A stretch of 64,000 nucleotides of DNA from Archangiaceae bacterium. Lineage in GTDB: Bacteria; Myxococcota; Myxococcia; Myxococcales; Myxococcaceae. The stretch lies in contig JAACJQ010000205.1 in the NCBI GenBank assembly GCA_016879935.1, positions 1 to 64,000 of the forward strand, in the 5' to 3' direction. The first letter of the stretch is position 1. The number at the start of each line of letters is the position of its first letter. Positions 1-9,083 of the stretch are shown here, piece after piece. The position numbers were made by a program, and so were the translations under genes. The notes under the pieces were generated by a model, which had not been told where the DNA came from, did no database searches, and was given only the letters and a program-made list of their open reading frames with translations.

Positions 1-13
1 GAAGGTAGGTGTC

Positions 14-1270
14 TCAGCGCTCTTTCCAGAAGGCGTACGGTCGATAGGAGCGACACATCGAGCTCGCGCCGTACTGCCCGTCGGTCACGTTCCAGAAGCG
101 GTAGTTCGTCGCGCCAGTCAACGTCGCGAGTTTGCCCGGCTCGGCCGAGACCGACCCATTTCCATTCGTGAGCTTCTGTTTCGAGAACACCAGCTTTCCG
201 CACGAAGCGTCGATGCGGCAGCCAACGGCGGCGGCTTCACGCGTGACGGTGAACGGGGCGAGCTCGGCGTCTCTGAGCACCGGCGAGATCAGCGCCGAGT
301 CGGCGGCGAAGAGCAGCTCGTTGGTCGCGGCGTCACGCAGCGTCAGGCCGCGAGCGACGACGTTGTCATCGGTGCGAATCGCGACCAGGACCTTCACCTC
401 GGTGTTGGTGGTGAGTGACGGCCCCCCGAGGCCACCGGGGAGCTTGACCTCGACGCGGCCGCTGCCGCCGAGGTTCGAGACGGTCACCTGCAGGGTCTCT
501 CCGCTGAACTGCGTCGCGGTGATCTTCCCCGTGCCGGTCTCGAGCACGCGGCCGCCGTCGGTCTCGCGGCTCTCGGCGAAGAAGCCCATCGAGGTGAAGG
601 CGACGACGAGCTCGGGCTGAGCGGGGTACACGTTCGAAGGGCAACCAGCGGTGCAGCTGCCCGACAGGCACAGCTCGTCTTTGCCCTTGCAGTCGGCCGT
701 GGTGGTGCAGTCGGCGCCACGCTGGGGGCTGATCTCCACGACACCCTGCTGCGGCTGGAACTCACGGGTCACGCACGTCTGCGCGTCGGCCGGCGGAAAC
801 GGAGCGCTGATTCGTCCGCCATCGCTGGGCGCGTCGACGCCGTCGATCTGGTTCACGAAGCACAGCTGCAAGCGGAACGTCTCGTCAGGCGGGGCGTTCT
901 CGGGCACGAGGCACACGTCGTTGCAGGCGAAGCCCGCGACCTGAATGACTCCAGTCCATTGGCGGTCGGCCTGCCCGTTCGGCGGCATCTGGCGGACGAT
1001 TCCGGTGATCCCTGCGTCGGGGCACTGGCAACTGCGCTCGCAGATGCGATCGCAGCTCTGGCAGGCACACGGCAGATCATCGAACGAGAACCACTGGCCG
1101 TTGACGCTGCGCTGCACGGTCAACCCGAGCTGGCCCTTGCTGTCGTTGACGAGCAAGCCGTCACGCGTGGTGTTCTTCACGCGCAGGGTGACGGCCGTCG
1201 GGGTCGGCGGCGGGCAACGGCACCCGAGGAAACTCGAGAGCAGCAGGAGTGGCGGCAGAAAAGCGCGCAT
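14..1270 (-). CDS. Cys-rich lipoprotein of unknown function
   Basis: Encodes about 418 residues. The chosen ATG opens a clear lipoprotein signal (MRAFLPPLLLLSS, then FLGC as lipobox); in-frame starts further upstream would put a long non-hydrophobic tail ahead of it. The mature part has a Cys-dense stretch near residues 65-85 (CACQSC, CERSCQC) and a second around 195-215 (ADCKGKDELCLSGSC), both likely disulfide-bonded outside the inner membrane. No enzymatic domain is recognised. It is divergent from the VWA lipoprotein gene with about 125 bases between them. Lipidation is supported by sequence; the role is unknown. Confidence 0.7.
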   Translation of the reverse strand: MRAFLPPLLLLSSFLGCRCPPPTPTAVTLRVKNTTRDGLLVNDSKGQLGLTVQRSVNGQWFSFDDLPCACQSCDRICERSCQCPDAGITGIVRQMPPNGQADRQWTGVIQVAGFACNDVCLVPENAPPDETFRLQLCFVNQIDGVDAPSDGGRISAPFPPADAQTCVTREFQPQQGVVEISPQRGADCTTTADCKGKDELCLSGSCTAGCPSNVYPAQPELVVAFTSMGFFAESRETDGGRVLETGTGKITATQFSGETLQVTVSNLGGSGRVEVKLPGGLGGPSLTTNTEVKVLVAIRTDDNVVARGLTLRDAATNELLFAADSALISPVLRDAELAPFTVTREAAAVGCRIDASCGKLVFSKQKLTNGNGSVSAEPGKLATLTGATNYRFWNVTDGQYGASSMCRSYRPYAFWKER

Positions 1271-1396
1271 CTGTGACGGCAGTGTCGTAGGCAGTCTGCC
1301 CTGCGAAGGCAAACGATTGAAGGAAACGGGGTACTTGTCCGTCATGTCCTGCCCTTGCATGAAAGTGGGAACGTTTCGCAACGTGTGATGCACAGC

Positions 1397-2488
1397 ATGC
1401 GCCGACTTCTTTCACCTTCGCTGTGCCTTGTGTTGCTCGTCGTGATGGCGTGCGATCAGGTCGGTCGCGAGAATGGACGGGTCAGCGCGGTGCCTGACGT
1501 CGAGCCGCCACGCCTCACGCCCGTCGAAGTGAAGCCCCCGCGCATCGATCGCTCGACGGTGGGCCGCGTGAAGGTGATCGATCCTCCGAGGGTCGACGCG
1601 ACGCAGATCGATCTGCTGAAGCAGGCCGACGGGGTCGTCGACATTCTGTGGGTGATCGACGATTCGGGCTCGATGGTGAACGAGCGCCGCAGGCTCGTGA
1701 ACAACTTCAACCGCTTCGTGCAGGAGCTCGTCTCGCTGCGGGTCGACTTTCAGATGGGCGTCATCTCCATCGTGTCGAACGACGGCGGGCGGCTGCGCGG
1801 TGCGCCTGCGATCATCACCAGCCGCACGCCAAACCCGCGCGCCGTCTTCGAGGCGAACACCACCTTTCCCGCGAGCCGCTCGCGCTGGGAGCAGGGCCTG
1901 CGCATGGCGGAGTTCGCCCTCACGCCACCGAACACGGCGAACCCACCGAACGCGGGCTTCATTCGAGCCAGCGCCGCCCTCGCGGTCATCGTCGTCACCA
2001 ACGAAGACGACTCGAGCTTCGGCACCACCGAGTACTTCGGCCGCACGTTCCGATCGCTCAAGGGCAAGGGCAACGAGAACCTCGTCTCGTTCAGCATCAT
2101 CGGAGGCCCGGTGCCCAACGGCTGCGTTCCTCCCGGTGAAGCGGGCCTCTACGGCAGCCTCGCCGAGCCCAGCTTCCGCTACACCGAGGTGGCGACGCGC
2201 ACGGGCGGCATCATCGGCAGCATCTGCGACGCGAGCTTCGAGCAGACGCTCATTCGAATCGCGCAGGCGCTCAACACGCTCAAGCGCGTCTTCCCCATGA
2301 CGCTGACGCCGATCGTCTCGTCCATTCGCGTCACCGTCGTCGATGGCGCGGTCTCCACGATCATTCCCCAGAACGACGTGACGGGCTGGCAGTACCGGGC
2401 CGACACGAACTCGGTCGTCTTCCTGGGCACGTACGTTCCGCCACCTGGCTCCACCATTCGCATCGAGTACGCCTTCGCCCGCCCATGA
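1397..2488 (+). CDS. von Willebrand factor A domain lipoprotein
   Basis: Lipoprotein of about 363 residues. Signal MRRLLSPSLCLVLLVVMAC ends in a lipobox; an ATG 9 bases upstream is the alternative start. A Pro-rich linker leads to a VWA domain from about residue 80, with the MIDAS motif DDSGSM near residues 88-93 and later conserved blocks (VVTNEDDSS, GSICD). VWA domains bind metal and mediate protein contacts, so an adhesion or scaffold role at the cell surface is likely. The stop overlaps the next start (ATGA), so the two lipoproteins are translationally coupled. It resembles generic myxobacterial VWA lipoproteins; I do not see enough to call it CglB. Confidence 0.8.
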   Translation: MRRLLSPSLCLVLLVVMACDQVGRENGRVSAVPDVEPPRLTPVEVKPPRIDRSTVGRVKVIDPPRVDATQIDLLKQADGVVDILWVIDDSGSMVNERRRLVNNFNRFVQELVSLRVDFQMGVISIVSNDGGRLRGAPAIITSRTPNPRAVFEANTTFPASRSRWEQGLRMAEFALTPPNTANPPNAGFIRASAALAVIVVTNEDDSSFGTTEYFGRTFRSLKGKGNENLVSFSIIGGPVPNGCVPPGEAGLYGSLAEPSFRYTEVATRTGGIIGSICDASFEQTLIRIAQALNTLKRVFPMTLTPIVSSIRVTVVDGAVSTIIPQNDVTGWQYRADTNSVVFLGTYVPPPGSTIRIEYAFARP

Positions 2489-3909
2489 GCGCGCTCCGAC
2501 TGACGATCTCCCTGTCGTTCGTGCTCCTGGCGGCCGCGGGCTGTTCCCGCACGGCGCTCGATGGCACCTGCCCCAACGGCTACGCGTTCGACGACGCCGC
2601 GCAGAAGTGCGTGTGCTCGACCGACGAAGGCTGCCCCACCGGCCACTCGTGTGAAGAGGGCAAGTGCATCTGCCGGAGCACCGACTGCTGCCCCGATGGG
2701 TACGAGTACTCGGGAGACTCCGAGGCGTGCGTGTGCCGCGACTCGAAGTGCTGCCCGAAGGATCACCGCTGGCTGCCCGACGAGCGCCGCTGCATCTGCG
2801 ACGCAGAGAATTGCTGCCCCGATGGGTACCGCTACGACGCGATGGTGAAGTCGTGCGTCTGCGCGGGCGATGGCTGCTGCCCGAAGGGCTTCACGTTCGA
2901 CGAGGTGAAGCAGACCTGCCGGTGCGGCGCCGACAACTGCTGCCCCGAAGACTACCGGTACGATCCCATCTCGAAAGACTGCGTGTGTGCGCGCACCGAC
3001 TGCTGCCCGGTGAATCACGTGTACAGCCCGAGCATCGGCGCCTGCGTGTGCACTGGAGACGTCTGCTGCCCGCCCGGGTTCCGCAAAGCGACCGACGGCT
3101 CGGAGCGCTGCGTCTGCACCTCGAACGCCTCGTGCCCGATGGGCCAGTTCTGCGACGCGGCGTCGGGCGGGTGCCGCTGCACGAGCAACGCGAACTGTCC
3201 GTCGGGCAACTTCTGCAACCCGCTCGGCTTCTGCCAGTCGTTCGCCTCCTGCACCTCGAACCTCGACTGCCCCACGGGCACCTTCTGCGACACCACGACG
3301 ACGAAGTGCATTCCCGATGGGCCGTGCACGCTCGACGAGCACTGCACGATGAGCAACGTCTGCAACGCCCAGACGCTGACCTGCCGCGCGGGCTGCCGCA
3401 CCGATGGTGACTGCGCCCTGCCCAACGGCCCCACGACGCTCACCGCACGGCTCGCCTGCGTGAACGGCAACTGCCAGGCCTTCTGCCGCGACAACCAGGG
3501 CTGCCCCGCCAACGAGTTCTGCGACAAGACCAACGGGCGGTGCCTGTCTCGTCTCAACCGCAACGACTGCGCTGGCTGCGGCATGAACGGACAGACCTGC
3601 GGGCCTGCGAACGTCGCTCGCTGTCTGTCGTTCGTGACGGAGGGCCAGACGGGATCGTTCTGCGGAATGATCTGTCAGAACGACGACGACTGCCCCTCGG
3701 GCTTCGACTGCGGAGGCGTCATCTTCTCGTGCCGCAACGGAGGCACCTGCGACGCGGTCTCGGGCCAGACGATCACGTGCAAGGCGTTTCAGGTCGAGAA
3801 CGAAGAAGGCGATCAGTTCTTCTGCTCGGGCAACAACGGGCTGCCGCACGTGTACTTCCGGGCCTGCGCGCCGAGGTCGGGCTTCTGCCCTGCCACCGCG
3901 CCGCCGTGA
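2485..3909 (+). CDS. Cys-rich repeat lipoprotein (CCP repeats)
   Basis: 474-residue lipoprotein with signal ending LLAAAGC. Residues 68-214 contain seven tandem 21-residue units, each starting CCP and ending with a C-x-C pair. The rest is looser EGF-like or Dickkopf-like Cys-rich sequence (for example CPSGNFCNPLGFC). The protein is probably an extended, fully disulfide-bonded surface stalk. It is coupled by an ATGA overlap to the VWA lipoprotein upstream, which suggests that the two form a surface complex. No catalytic motif is visible. Confidence 0.8.
   Translation: MSALRLTISLSFVLLAAAGCSRTALDGTCPNGYAFDDAAQKCVCSTDEGCPTGHSCEEGKCICRSTDCCPDGYEYSGDSEACVCRDSKCCPKDHRWLPDERRCICDAENCCPDGYRYDAMVKSCVCAGDGCCPKGFTFDEVKQTCRCGADNCCPEDYRYDPISKDCVCARTDCCPVNHVYSPSIGACVCTGDVCCPPGFRKATDGSERCVCTSNASCPMGQFCDAASGGCRCTSNANCPSGNFCNPLGFCQSFASCTSNLDCPTGTFCDTTTTKCIPDGPCTLDEHCTMSNVCNAQTLTCRAGCRTDGDCALPNGPTTLTARLACVNGNCQAFCRDNQGCPANEFCDKTNGRCLSRLNRNDCAGCGMNGQTCGPANVARCLSFVTEGQTGSFCGMICQNDDDCPSGFDCGGVIFSCRNGGTCDAVSGQTITCKAFQVENEEGDQFFCSGNNGLPHVYFRACAPRSGFCPATAPP
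2686..3126 (+). repeat. Seven tandem 63-bp coding repeats (CCP units)
   Basis: The CCP triplets fall at residues 68, 89, 110, 131, 152, 173 and 194, an exact 21-residue period, with a conserved C-x-C before the next unit. The DNA repeats are diverged, so this is an old protein repeat and not a recent slippage array. Confidence 0.85.
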
Positions 3910-3911
3910 GC

Positions 3912-4757
3912 TCAGTGTGACTTGAGCGAGACCCCGAGCCGGTAGACGTCCTGGCTCGACCACCCCGCCGCCTTCGCGATCTCGGACGAGAGAGACTTGA
4001 GCCGTTCTCCGCGACCGAGGCCTGCCTCGAGCGCGATGATCACTTCCTCCTTCGTCCACCGGGCTTCGGCGACGCGGCCATGAACGAGCACGACGATCTC
4101 TCCGAGCACTTCGGCCTGGCCGAGCTTCGCGCCCAGCTCCGACAACGTTCCGCGCAGGAACTCTTCGTGCAGCTTCGTCACTTCGCGAGCGACACAGGCG
4201 GAGCGATCACCGAGCGCCTCCTGCAACAGTGCGAGCGTCTCGACCACGCGGCGCGGAGACTCGTACAGCACCAGCGTCGCCGACAGCCCCGCCACTTCGT
4301 CGAGCATGGCGCGCGCTTCGCTCTGGGTGCGGGGCAGAAACCCGAGGAAGTGAAAGCGCGAGGTCGGCAGACCAGAGGCCGAGAGCGCGGCGACCACGGC
4401 CGAGGCGCCCGGGACAGGAACGACGCGCAGCCCGGCGGCGACGCACTCGGCGACGAGCCGCTCTCCGGGGTCACTGATGGCGGGGCTGCCTGCGTCTGAA
4501 ATGAGCGCGAGCGACTGCCCTTCTTTCAGGCGCTGCACGAGGGCATCAGCGCGGGCGCCTTCGGCGAAGGCCGGCAGGCTCGTGGTGGGCGTGGTGATGC
4601 CGTTGGCGTCGAGCAGCACGCGCGAGTGGCGGGTGTCTTCGCAGGCGATGCAGTCGACCGCCTTCAAGACCTCGATGGCGCGAGCGGTGAGATCGCCCAG
4701 GTTTCCGATGGGAGTCGCCACCAGGTACAGCGTCGAGGGTTCGACGAGAGCACGCAC
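3912..4757 (-). CDS. rsmI: 16S rRNA 2'-O-ribose C1402 methyltransferase RsmI
   Basis: 281 residues, the usual length for the family. SAM-dependent tetrapyrrole-methylase fold: N-terminal TLYLVATPIGNLGDLTARA, then CEDTRHSR, the loop LISDAGSPAISDPG and LYESPRRV, all hallmarks of RsmI. The enzyme methylates the ribose of C1402 in the ribosomal decoding centre. A small lipoprotein gene lies 13 bases upstream on the same strand, and the CCP-repeat lipoprotein gene converges from the other side with a 2-base gap. Confidence 0.95.
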   Translation of the reverse strand: MRALVEPSTLYLVATPIGNLGDLTARAIEVLKAVDCIACEDTRHSRVLLDANGITTPTTSLPAFAEGARADALVQRLKEGQSLALISDAGSPAISDPGERLVAECVAAGLRVVPVPGASAVVAALSASGLPTSRFHFLGFLPRTQSEARAMLDEVAGLSATLVLYESPRRVVETLALLQEALGDRSACVAREVTKLHEEFLRGTLSELGAKLGQAEVLGEIVVLVHGRVAEARWTKEEVIIALEAGLGRGERLKSLSSEIAKAAGWSSQDVYRLGVSLKSH

Positions 4758-4770
4758 GAGCGCGCGTCTC

Positions 4771-5304
4771 CTACTTGTCCACGCCGAAGTCCATCACGTC
4801 CCTGCCGGTCGCCTCGTAGCGAACGCCCTGATCGCCTTCCCAGACGAGGTTCCACGAGAGCTCGACGACGCGGCGATTGAAGACCTCTTCGATCATGAGC
4901 GCGCCGACGCGGTGGAAGGTGACGGAGCCCGCGGTCAGCACGGCCTCGTCGGTGTGCATGAGGCCAAGCCCTTCGAACGCGGTGCCAGCGAGCTCGTTCT
5001 TCTGCAGCGTCACGCCGTCGGCGATTCGCGCGGTGGGAAGGCTCACGCTCAACAGCATGGTCGCGTACTCGGCGACCTTGCCGGTGGTGGGCTCGAAGCT
5101 GATGACGGTGGTGCCGGGCACCGCGTCCCACGTGCCCTGGCTGCCGAAGTCACCGCATTCTTCGATCGCGCTGGCCGAAGGAATGAGCTTCGGGTCGGAG
5201 GCGTACTTCGCCTTCGTCGCGGGCAAGTTGAACCGGTAGGTGCCGCAGTCGGGTTTGCAGCCGGTTGCGAGGAAGATGCCGACCATCAAGACGAGCCATC
5301 TCAT
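4771..5304 (-). CDS. Small lipoprotein, unknown function
   Basis: 177 residues; signal MRWLVLMVGIFLATGC with a good lipobox. The mature protein has a few Cys (KPDCGTYRF, EECGDFGSQ) and predicted beta-rich segments but no family motif that I recognise. It lies between the yraN-type gene (22-base gap) and rsmI (13-base gap) on the same strand, so a shared transcript is possible. Confidence 0.65.
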   Translation of the reverse strand: MRWLVLMVGIFLATGCKPDCGTYRFNLPATKAKYASDPKLIPSASAIEECGDFGSQGTWDAVPGTTVISFEPTTGKVAEYATMLLSVSLPTARIADGVTLQKNELAGTAFEGLGLMHTDEAVLTAGSVTFHRVGALMIEEVFNRRVVELSWNLVWEGDQGVRYEATGRDVMDFGVDK

Positions 5305-5326
5305 CGGAGCCTGATGATGCCACGCC

Positions 5327-5698
5327 TCAGAACCCCGACTCGAACGCGTCGGGAATGATCTCGACCCGGCCCTTGCGCCCCTTGCCCACCACGCTCGCGA
5401 CGTCGAACTGAATGGCGCGGTCCATCAGGCGTTGGCGTTGCAGATACTGGAGCGCCGCCAGCACCACCCGCCGCTGCTTTCCCCGCCCGACCGTCAGCGA
5501 TGGATCGCCCCAGACATCGGTCGCGCGCATGCGCACCTCGATGAAGGCGAGCGCCTGGCCCTTCTCGGCGACGATGTCGACCTCTCCGCGGCGTGAGAGC
5601 ACGTTGCGGTCGCGTACGGTCCACCCCTCGCGTTCGTAGTGTTCGACGACCAGCGCCTCGGCCTCGTCACCCACCTGCCGCTTCGTCTTCGTCTCCAT
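5327..5698 (-). CDS. UPF0102/YraN family endonuclease-like protein
   Basis: 123 residues from the ATG at METKTKRQVG. Shows the family core: GDEAEALVVEHYEREGW, then NVLSRRGEVDIVAEKG, then AFIEVRMR, matching the PD-(D/E)xK-like layout E, D and ExR. YraN proteins are small, widely conserved and often sit near rsmI, as here; their substrate is poorly defined. Longer upstream starts would overlap the divergent WD40 gene region and add unrelated sequence. Confidence 0.88.
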   Translation of the reverse strand: METKTKRQVGDEAEALVVEHYEREGWTVRDRNVLSRRGEVDIVAEKGQALAFIEVRMRATDVWGDPSLTVGRGKQRRVVLAALQYLQRQRLMDRAIQFDVASVVGKGRKGRVEIIPDAFESGF

Positions 5699-5771
5699 GT
5701 CGTGGGTATCGCACGCCGGTCTGACATCGAAATCGGTTGAGCCGGTGCGAGTTGGTCGATTTGAACTCGTC

Positions 5772-7100
5772 ATGGCCAAACGCCCGACTTCGACCGAACC
5801 CCACCGGGTCGTCTGCCGGACACGCGCGAACGGACTGTCGCGAGCCCTCGACGGGCGACTTCTCACGGCAGGCTTCGGCGGCCAGCAGGTGTCGCTCTGG
5901 AACGCCTCCGATGGCGCCAGGATCGGCAGCTTCGGCACCGACACTGGCGTCGTGTGCTGGTTGGCCGCGCAGTCGAGCCGCGGAGAGGTCGCGGCAGGCT
6001 TCGGTGATCTCTCGCTGCGGCTGTGGAACCCGGCCACGAACCGTCAGCGAACGCTCGGCACCACCGGAGGGATCATCGCCTCGCTCTCGTGGTCAGCCGA
6101 TGGCCGCTGGCTCTTCACCGGGAATTGCGGCGACAACACCGTGCGCCTGTGGGACGTCGACACCGGAGCCATCGTCGCCTCCGCCACGACGCGGAAGAGC
6201 GCGACCTGGCAGGTGGCGATGTCGCCCGACGCCGCTCGTGCAGTCTCGGGCTCGGGAGACAAGGGCGTGCACGTGTGGGAGCCACGCACCGGAAAGTCGC
6301 TCGGCGTGCTCGAAGGCCACACCGGCAAGATCCTCTGGCTCTCGTTTCTTCCTGGTGGGCGCCGCGTCATCTCGGCCTCGCAGGACAAGAGCCTACGCCT
6401 CTGGGACCTCGAGACGATGAAGGAGCTCGTCGTGCTGGGTGGCCACACGAAGCAGGTGAGCTGCGTGGCCGTCTCTCCCGACGGCGCGCTCGCGGCGTCG
6501 TGCGCTTCGGACGGCACGGTTCGGTTCTGGAACACCACCTCGGGGGCGTGCGAACGAACCTTCTCGCACGCCGGCCTCATTCCTTCGGCGCTCGAGTTCT
6601 CTGCTGACGGGAAGGAGCTCTTCGTCGCGTGGGGCAATGAGGAGCTGTGTGGGTATGCGGTTCAGCCGCGGGCCTCGGACGTGAGCCGCGACGTCGACTC
6701 GTTGTTCAGCGCCGTCTGGAGCGATCCACGAAACGACGCTCCACGCGCCGTGCTGGCCGACGTGCTGAGCGGTCAGGGCGACCCGCGCGGAGAGTTCATC
6801 ACCCTGCAGCTGAACCATGCTCGAGGCGAAGGAACGGTCGCGTCCCGCAAGCGAGAGCGTGAGCTGCTCGCGAAACACCAGACCTCGTGGGTGGGCCCCA
6901 TCGCGCCCTCGATCGAATCGACCCACGCCACATTCGAACGGGGCTTCGTGGTCGAGTGCCGGTTGCGCATGGTGAAGGAGGCGAAGGCGCCCGTTCGTCA
7001 CCCTGCGTGGTCGACCGTCGAGCGGTTCTCGATGTCACGCGGAGCTCCGGCCTCGCTCGCGAAGCACCTCGAGGGGCTCGGCGCCAAACGACAGAAGTGA
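5772..7100 (+). CDS. WD40 beta-propeller protein with TIGR02996 tail
   Basis: About 442 residues from ATG (MAKRPTST). Six to seven WD-type blades are visible by their LW/VW/FW ends (VSLWN, LRLWN, VRLWD, VHVWE, LRLWD, VRFWN), enough for one seven-bladed propeller and likely a protein-interaction platform. After the propeller comes the repeat-companion motif (DPRNDAPRAVLADVL ... GDPRGEFITLQL) known as TIGR02996, common in myxobacteria and planctomycetes. No signal peptide, so probably cytoplasmic. Divergent from yraN with 73 bases between. Confidence 0.82.
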   Translation: MAKRPTSTEPHRVVCRTRANGLSRALDGRLLTAGFGGQQVSLWNASDGARIGSFGTDTGVVCWLAAQSSRGEVAAGFGDLSLRLWNPATNRQRTLGTTGGIIASLSWSADGRWLFTGNCGDNTVRLWDVDTGAIVASATTRKSATWQVAMSPDAARAVSGSGDKGVHVWEPRTGKSLGVLEGHTGKILWLSFLPGGRRVISASQDKSLRLWDLETMKELVVLGGHTKQVSCVAVSPDGALAASCASDGTVRFWNTTSGACERTFSHAGLIPSALEFSADGKELFVAWGNEELCGYAVQPRASDVSRDVDSLFSAVWSDPRNDAPRAVLADVLSGQGDPRGEFITLQLNHARGEGTVASRKRERELLAKHQTSWVGPIAPSIESTHATFERGFVVECRLRMVKEAKAPVRHPAWSTVERFSMSRGAPASLAKHLEGLGAKRQK

Positions 7101-7149
7101 CCGCCACGGCGCACGACGACGCAATTTTCGATACCGTCGTGAGCGGCTC

Positions 7150-7755
7150 ATGCGCACGCTCTTCATCTGCCTTCTGGTGGCGTCCTCTGGCTGTGTGAAG
7201 CGGGTCGTCAACGTTCCGAAGGAGTTCGGAACACCACCGGCTGGAACGCCCGAGAACGCGGTCGCGGTGAACTTCGACGCCGATCGGGACGGGCGGCAGT
7301 GGCAGATCCTCTCGGGCAACGAAGCGCCCTGCATGACGCCGTGCTCGTTGTGGCTCGACCCGACTCAGACGATTCACTTCCGCTCGTCGGCTGGCGAACA
7401 CCTGTACCTCGACGATCTCGACTACCAACTCCAGGGCGCGAAGCACGGCGTCGTGATCGCCGAGGGCGCGAGCGATGGGCTCTTCGTGAACGGCGTGGTG
7501 TGGACGACCTTCGGCGGCATGGGTGTGGTGACGGCGATCACGCTCTCGGCGGTCGGCTGCAGCGACACGAGCCGGCGCGGAGGGCTGTGCACCGCTGGGC
7601 TGATCACCGCCGGGGTGTCGATTCCGTTGATGGTCTCGGCGATCTGGATGCTGGTGAGCTCGGGTCCCCAGGCGCACGTGTTTCCGGTGTTCCAGAGCAA
7701 GAGCGCACCGGTGAGCATGACGGTGACGCCCGCGGGAATCGTCGGGGCGTTCTGA
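7150..7755 (+). CDS. Membrane-spanning lipoprotein, unknown
   Basis: 201 residues; lipoprotein signal MRTLFICLLVASSGC. A beta-rich region (residues 35-105, with the Cys pair CMTPC) is followed by two hydrophobic segments near 115-140 and 150-175. The layout, a PEGA-like surface domain followed by a hydrophobic hairpin, is common in myxobacterial envelope proteins. No specific family is recognised. Confidence 0.65.
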   Translation: MRTLFICLLVASSGCVKRVVNVPKEFGTPPAGTPENAVAVNFDADRDGRQWQILSGNEAPCMTPCSLWLDPTQTIHFRSSAGEHLYLDDLDYQLQGAKHGVVIAEGASDGLFVNGVVWTTFGGMGVVTAITLSAVGCSDTSRRGGLCTAGLITAGVSIPLMVSAIWMLVSSGPQAHVFPVFQSKSAPVSMTVTPAGIVGAF

Positions 7756-7770
7756 GCGAGTGGTGCAGCG

Positions 7771-8550
7771 TCACTGAGGAAGCATCGACTCGAGGCGGAC
7801 GAGGTGCGTCGACGTCGGCCACTTCGAACGAAACGCACTCAGGCGGGTGCGCGCGTCATCGCGGCGACCGAGCGAGAGCAGCGCCTCGATGGCGATGACC
7901 TCACGTTCTTGCGCGAGCGGTGAGTCAGGCCAGCTGGCGACGTGAGCCTCCACAGCGACGAGCGCCTGCGCGGGTCGGCCTGCACGCGCCGCGGCGATGG
8001 CGTCGTCGAGCGCGGTGAGCTCGGCGTCGGGAGATGGTGGCGGTGGGGGCGCGGGCTTCGTGTCGACGGGCGGAGGTGCGGGCGCAGGCCGGACGACGGC
8101 CGGTCGAACGACTGGAGGCGGAGGCGCCTTCGCAGGCTCGACGATCGCGGGCGCGATGGCGGGCTCCGGCTCTTTGGGAACGACTGGTGCGGTCGCAATG
8201 ACCGGAGTCGGTGCAACGACGATCGGCGGCGCGGCGGGCTCTCTCAGCGTCACGGTCGCCACGACGGCACCGACTGAGATCACGCCTGCTGCCACGATCG
8301 CCTTCACCACTCCGCTCGTCGCGGCAACGGTCGCCGCCCCACCAGCAGGCGCCGCAGGAGCCGATGGCCCACCACCGCCACCGCCACCTTCACCACCTCC
8401 AGGAGGCAGATCGAACAGGAACGCCACGCGTGCGGTCAGCTTCTCGAGCTGCCGTTCCGACGGGCCGTCGAACTCGGTGCTCTCGAGCAATTCCTTGAGC
8501 GCCGGGTCAGCGCCTTCGTCCTGCAACCAGGGTCGCGTTTCGGTCGTCAT
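7771..8550 (-). CDS. Membrane-anchored regulator with TPR-like C terminus (possible anti-sigma)
   Basis: 259 residues. A short acidic cytoplasmic N terminus (to about 50), a Gly-rich linker, one transmembrane segment around 84-105, a long Pro/Ala linker, and a C-terminal helical TPR-like domain (ALDDAIAAARAGRPAQALVAVE and the following helices). The start overlaps the stop of the ECF sigma gene (ATGA), and this topology is typical of anti-sigma factors, so I infer that it controls that sigma. No zinc-binding anti-sigma HxxxCxxC motif is present. Confidence 0.65.
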   Translation of the reverse strand: MTTETRPWLQDEGADPALKELLESTEFDGPSERQLEKLTARVAFLFDLPPGGGEGGGGGGGPSAPAAPAGGAATVAATSGVVKAIVAAGVISVGAVVATVTLREPAAPPIVVAPTPVIATAPVVPKEPEPAIAPAIVEPAKAPPPPVVRPAVVRPAPAPPPVDTKPAPPPPPSPDAELTALDDAIAAARAGRPAQALVAVEAHVASWPDSPLAQEREVIAIEALLSLGRRDDARTRLSAFRSKWPTSTHLVRLESMLPQ

Positions 8551-9083
8551 GCGCTCACCTGCCTCTGCTGGTTCACGAACGCTTCGATGTGTTTGCGCGC
8601 CGCGTACAGCCGGGCGTACGCCGTCTGCACCGGAGCTCCGACCGTCTCGGCGACTTCCTGCATCGACAGCTGCTCCAGCTCGAACAACACGAACACCGCA
8701 CGTTTGTCTTCGTCGAGCTCGTTCAGCGCCTCATCGAGCTTGAGCCGGGCCTGCCGCATGGCGATCTGCCGGGTGGCGGTCTCTCCGCTGTGCGAGCGCT
8801 CGGGCGCTTCGGCGAGGTCGGTCTCACGCTTCACGTGCGCCTTCTTGCGGAAGTCGGACGCGATGCGCAGGCAGATGCCGTACAGCCAGGTGTCGATGGA
8901 GGAGCGGCCTTCGAACTCCGGCAGCCGGCGGTGCACGACGACGAACACCTCTTGCGCGACGTCTTCGAGATCGGCCTCGCGCACGCCGAGCCGCTTCAAG
9001 GTGCGCCACACGAGCGGTGCCTTCGAGGTGTAGAGCGCGCGAAAGTCAGGCACCGGCCCGACGCTGGAGCGTTGAAGCTCCAT
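8547..9083 (-). CDS. ECF-type RNA polymerase sigma factor
   Basis: 178 residues from ATG (MELQRSSV). Region 2 contains DLEDVAQEVFVVVHRRL and SIDTWLYGICLRIASDFRRK-like sequence; region 4 contains LDEDKRAVFVLFELEQLS and the helix-turn-helix MQEVAETVGAPVQTAYARL. The start overlaps the stop of the upstream lipoprotein gene and its stop overlaps the start of the downstream membrane regulator, so all three are translationally coupled. Sigma-70 family is clear; the regulon is unknown. Confidence 0.92.
   Translation of the reverse strand: MELQRSSVGPVPDFRALYTSKAPLVWRTLKRLGVREADLEDVAQEVFVVVHRRLPEFEGRSSIDTWLYGICLRIASDFRKKAHVKRETDLAEAPERSHSGETATRQIAMRQARLKLDEALNELDEDKRAVFVLFELEQLSMQEVAETVGAPVQTAYARLYAARKHIEAFVNQQRQVSA

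Noticed and set aside
1397..2488. CglB identity for the VWA lipoprotein
   Set aside because: It has VWA and lipoprotein features, but I see no CglB-specific sequence and its partner is a CCP-repeat protein.
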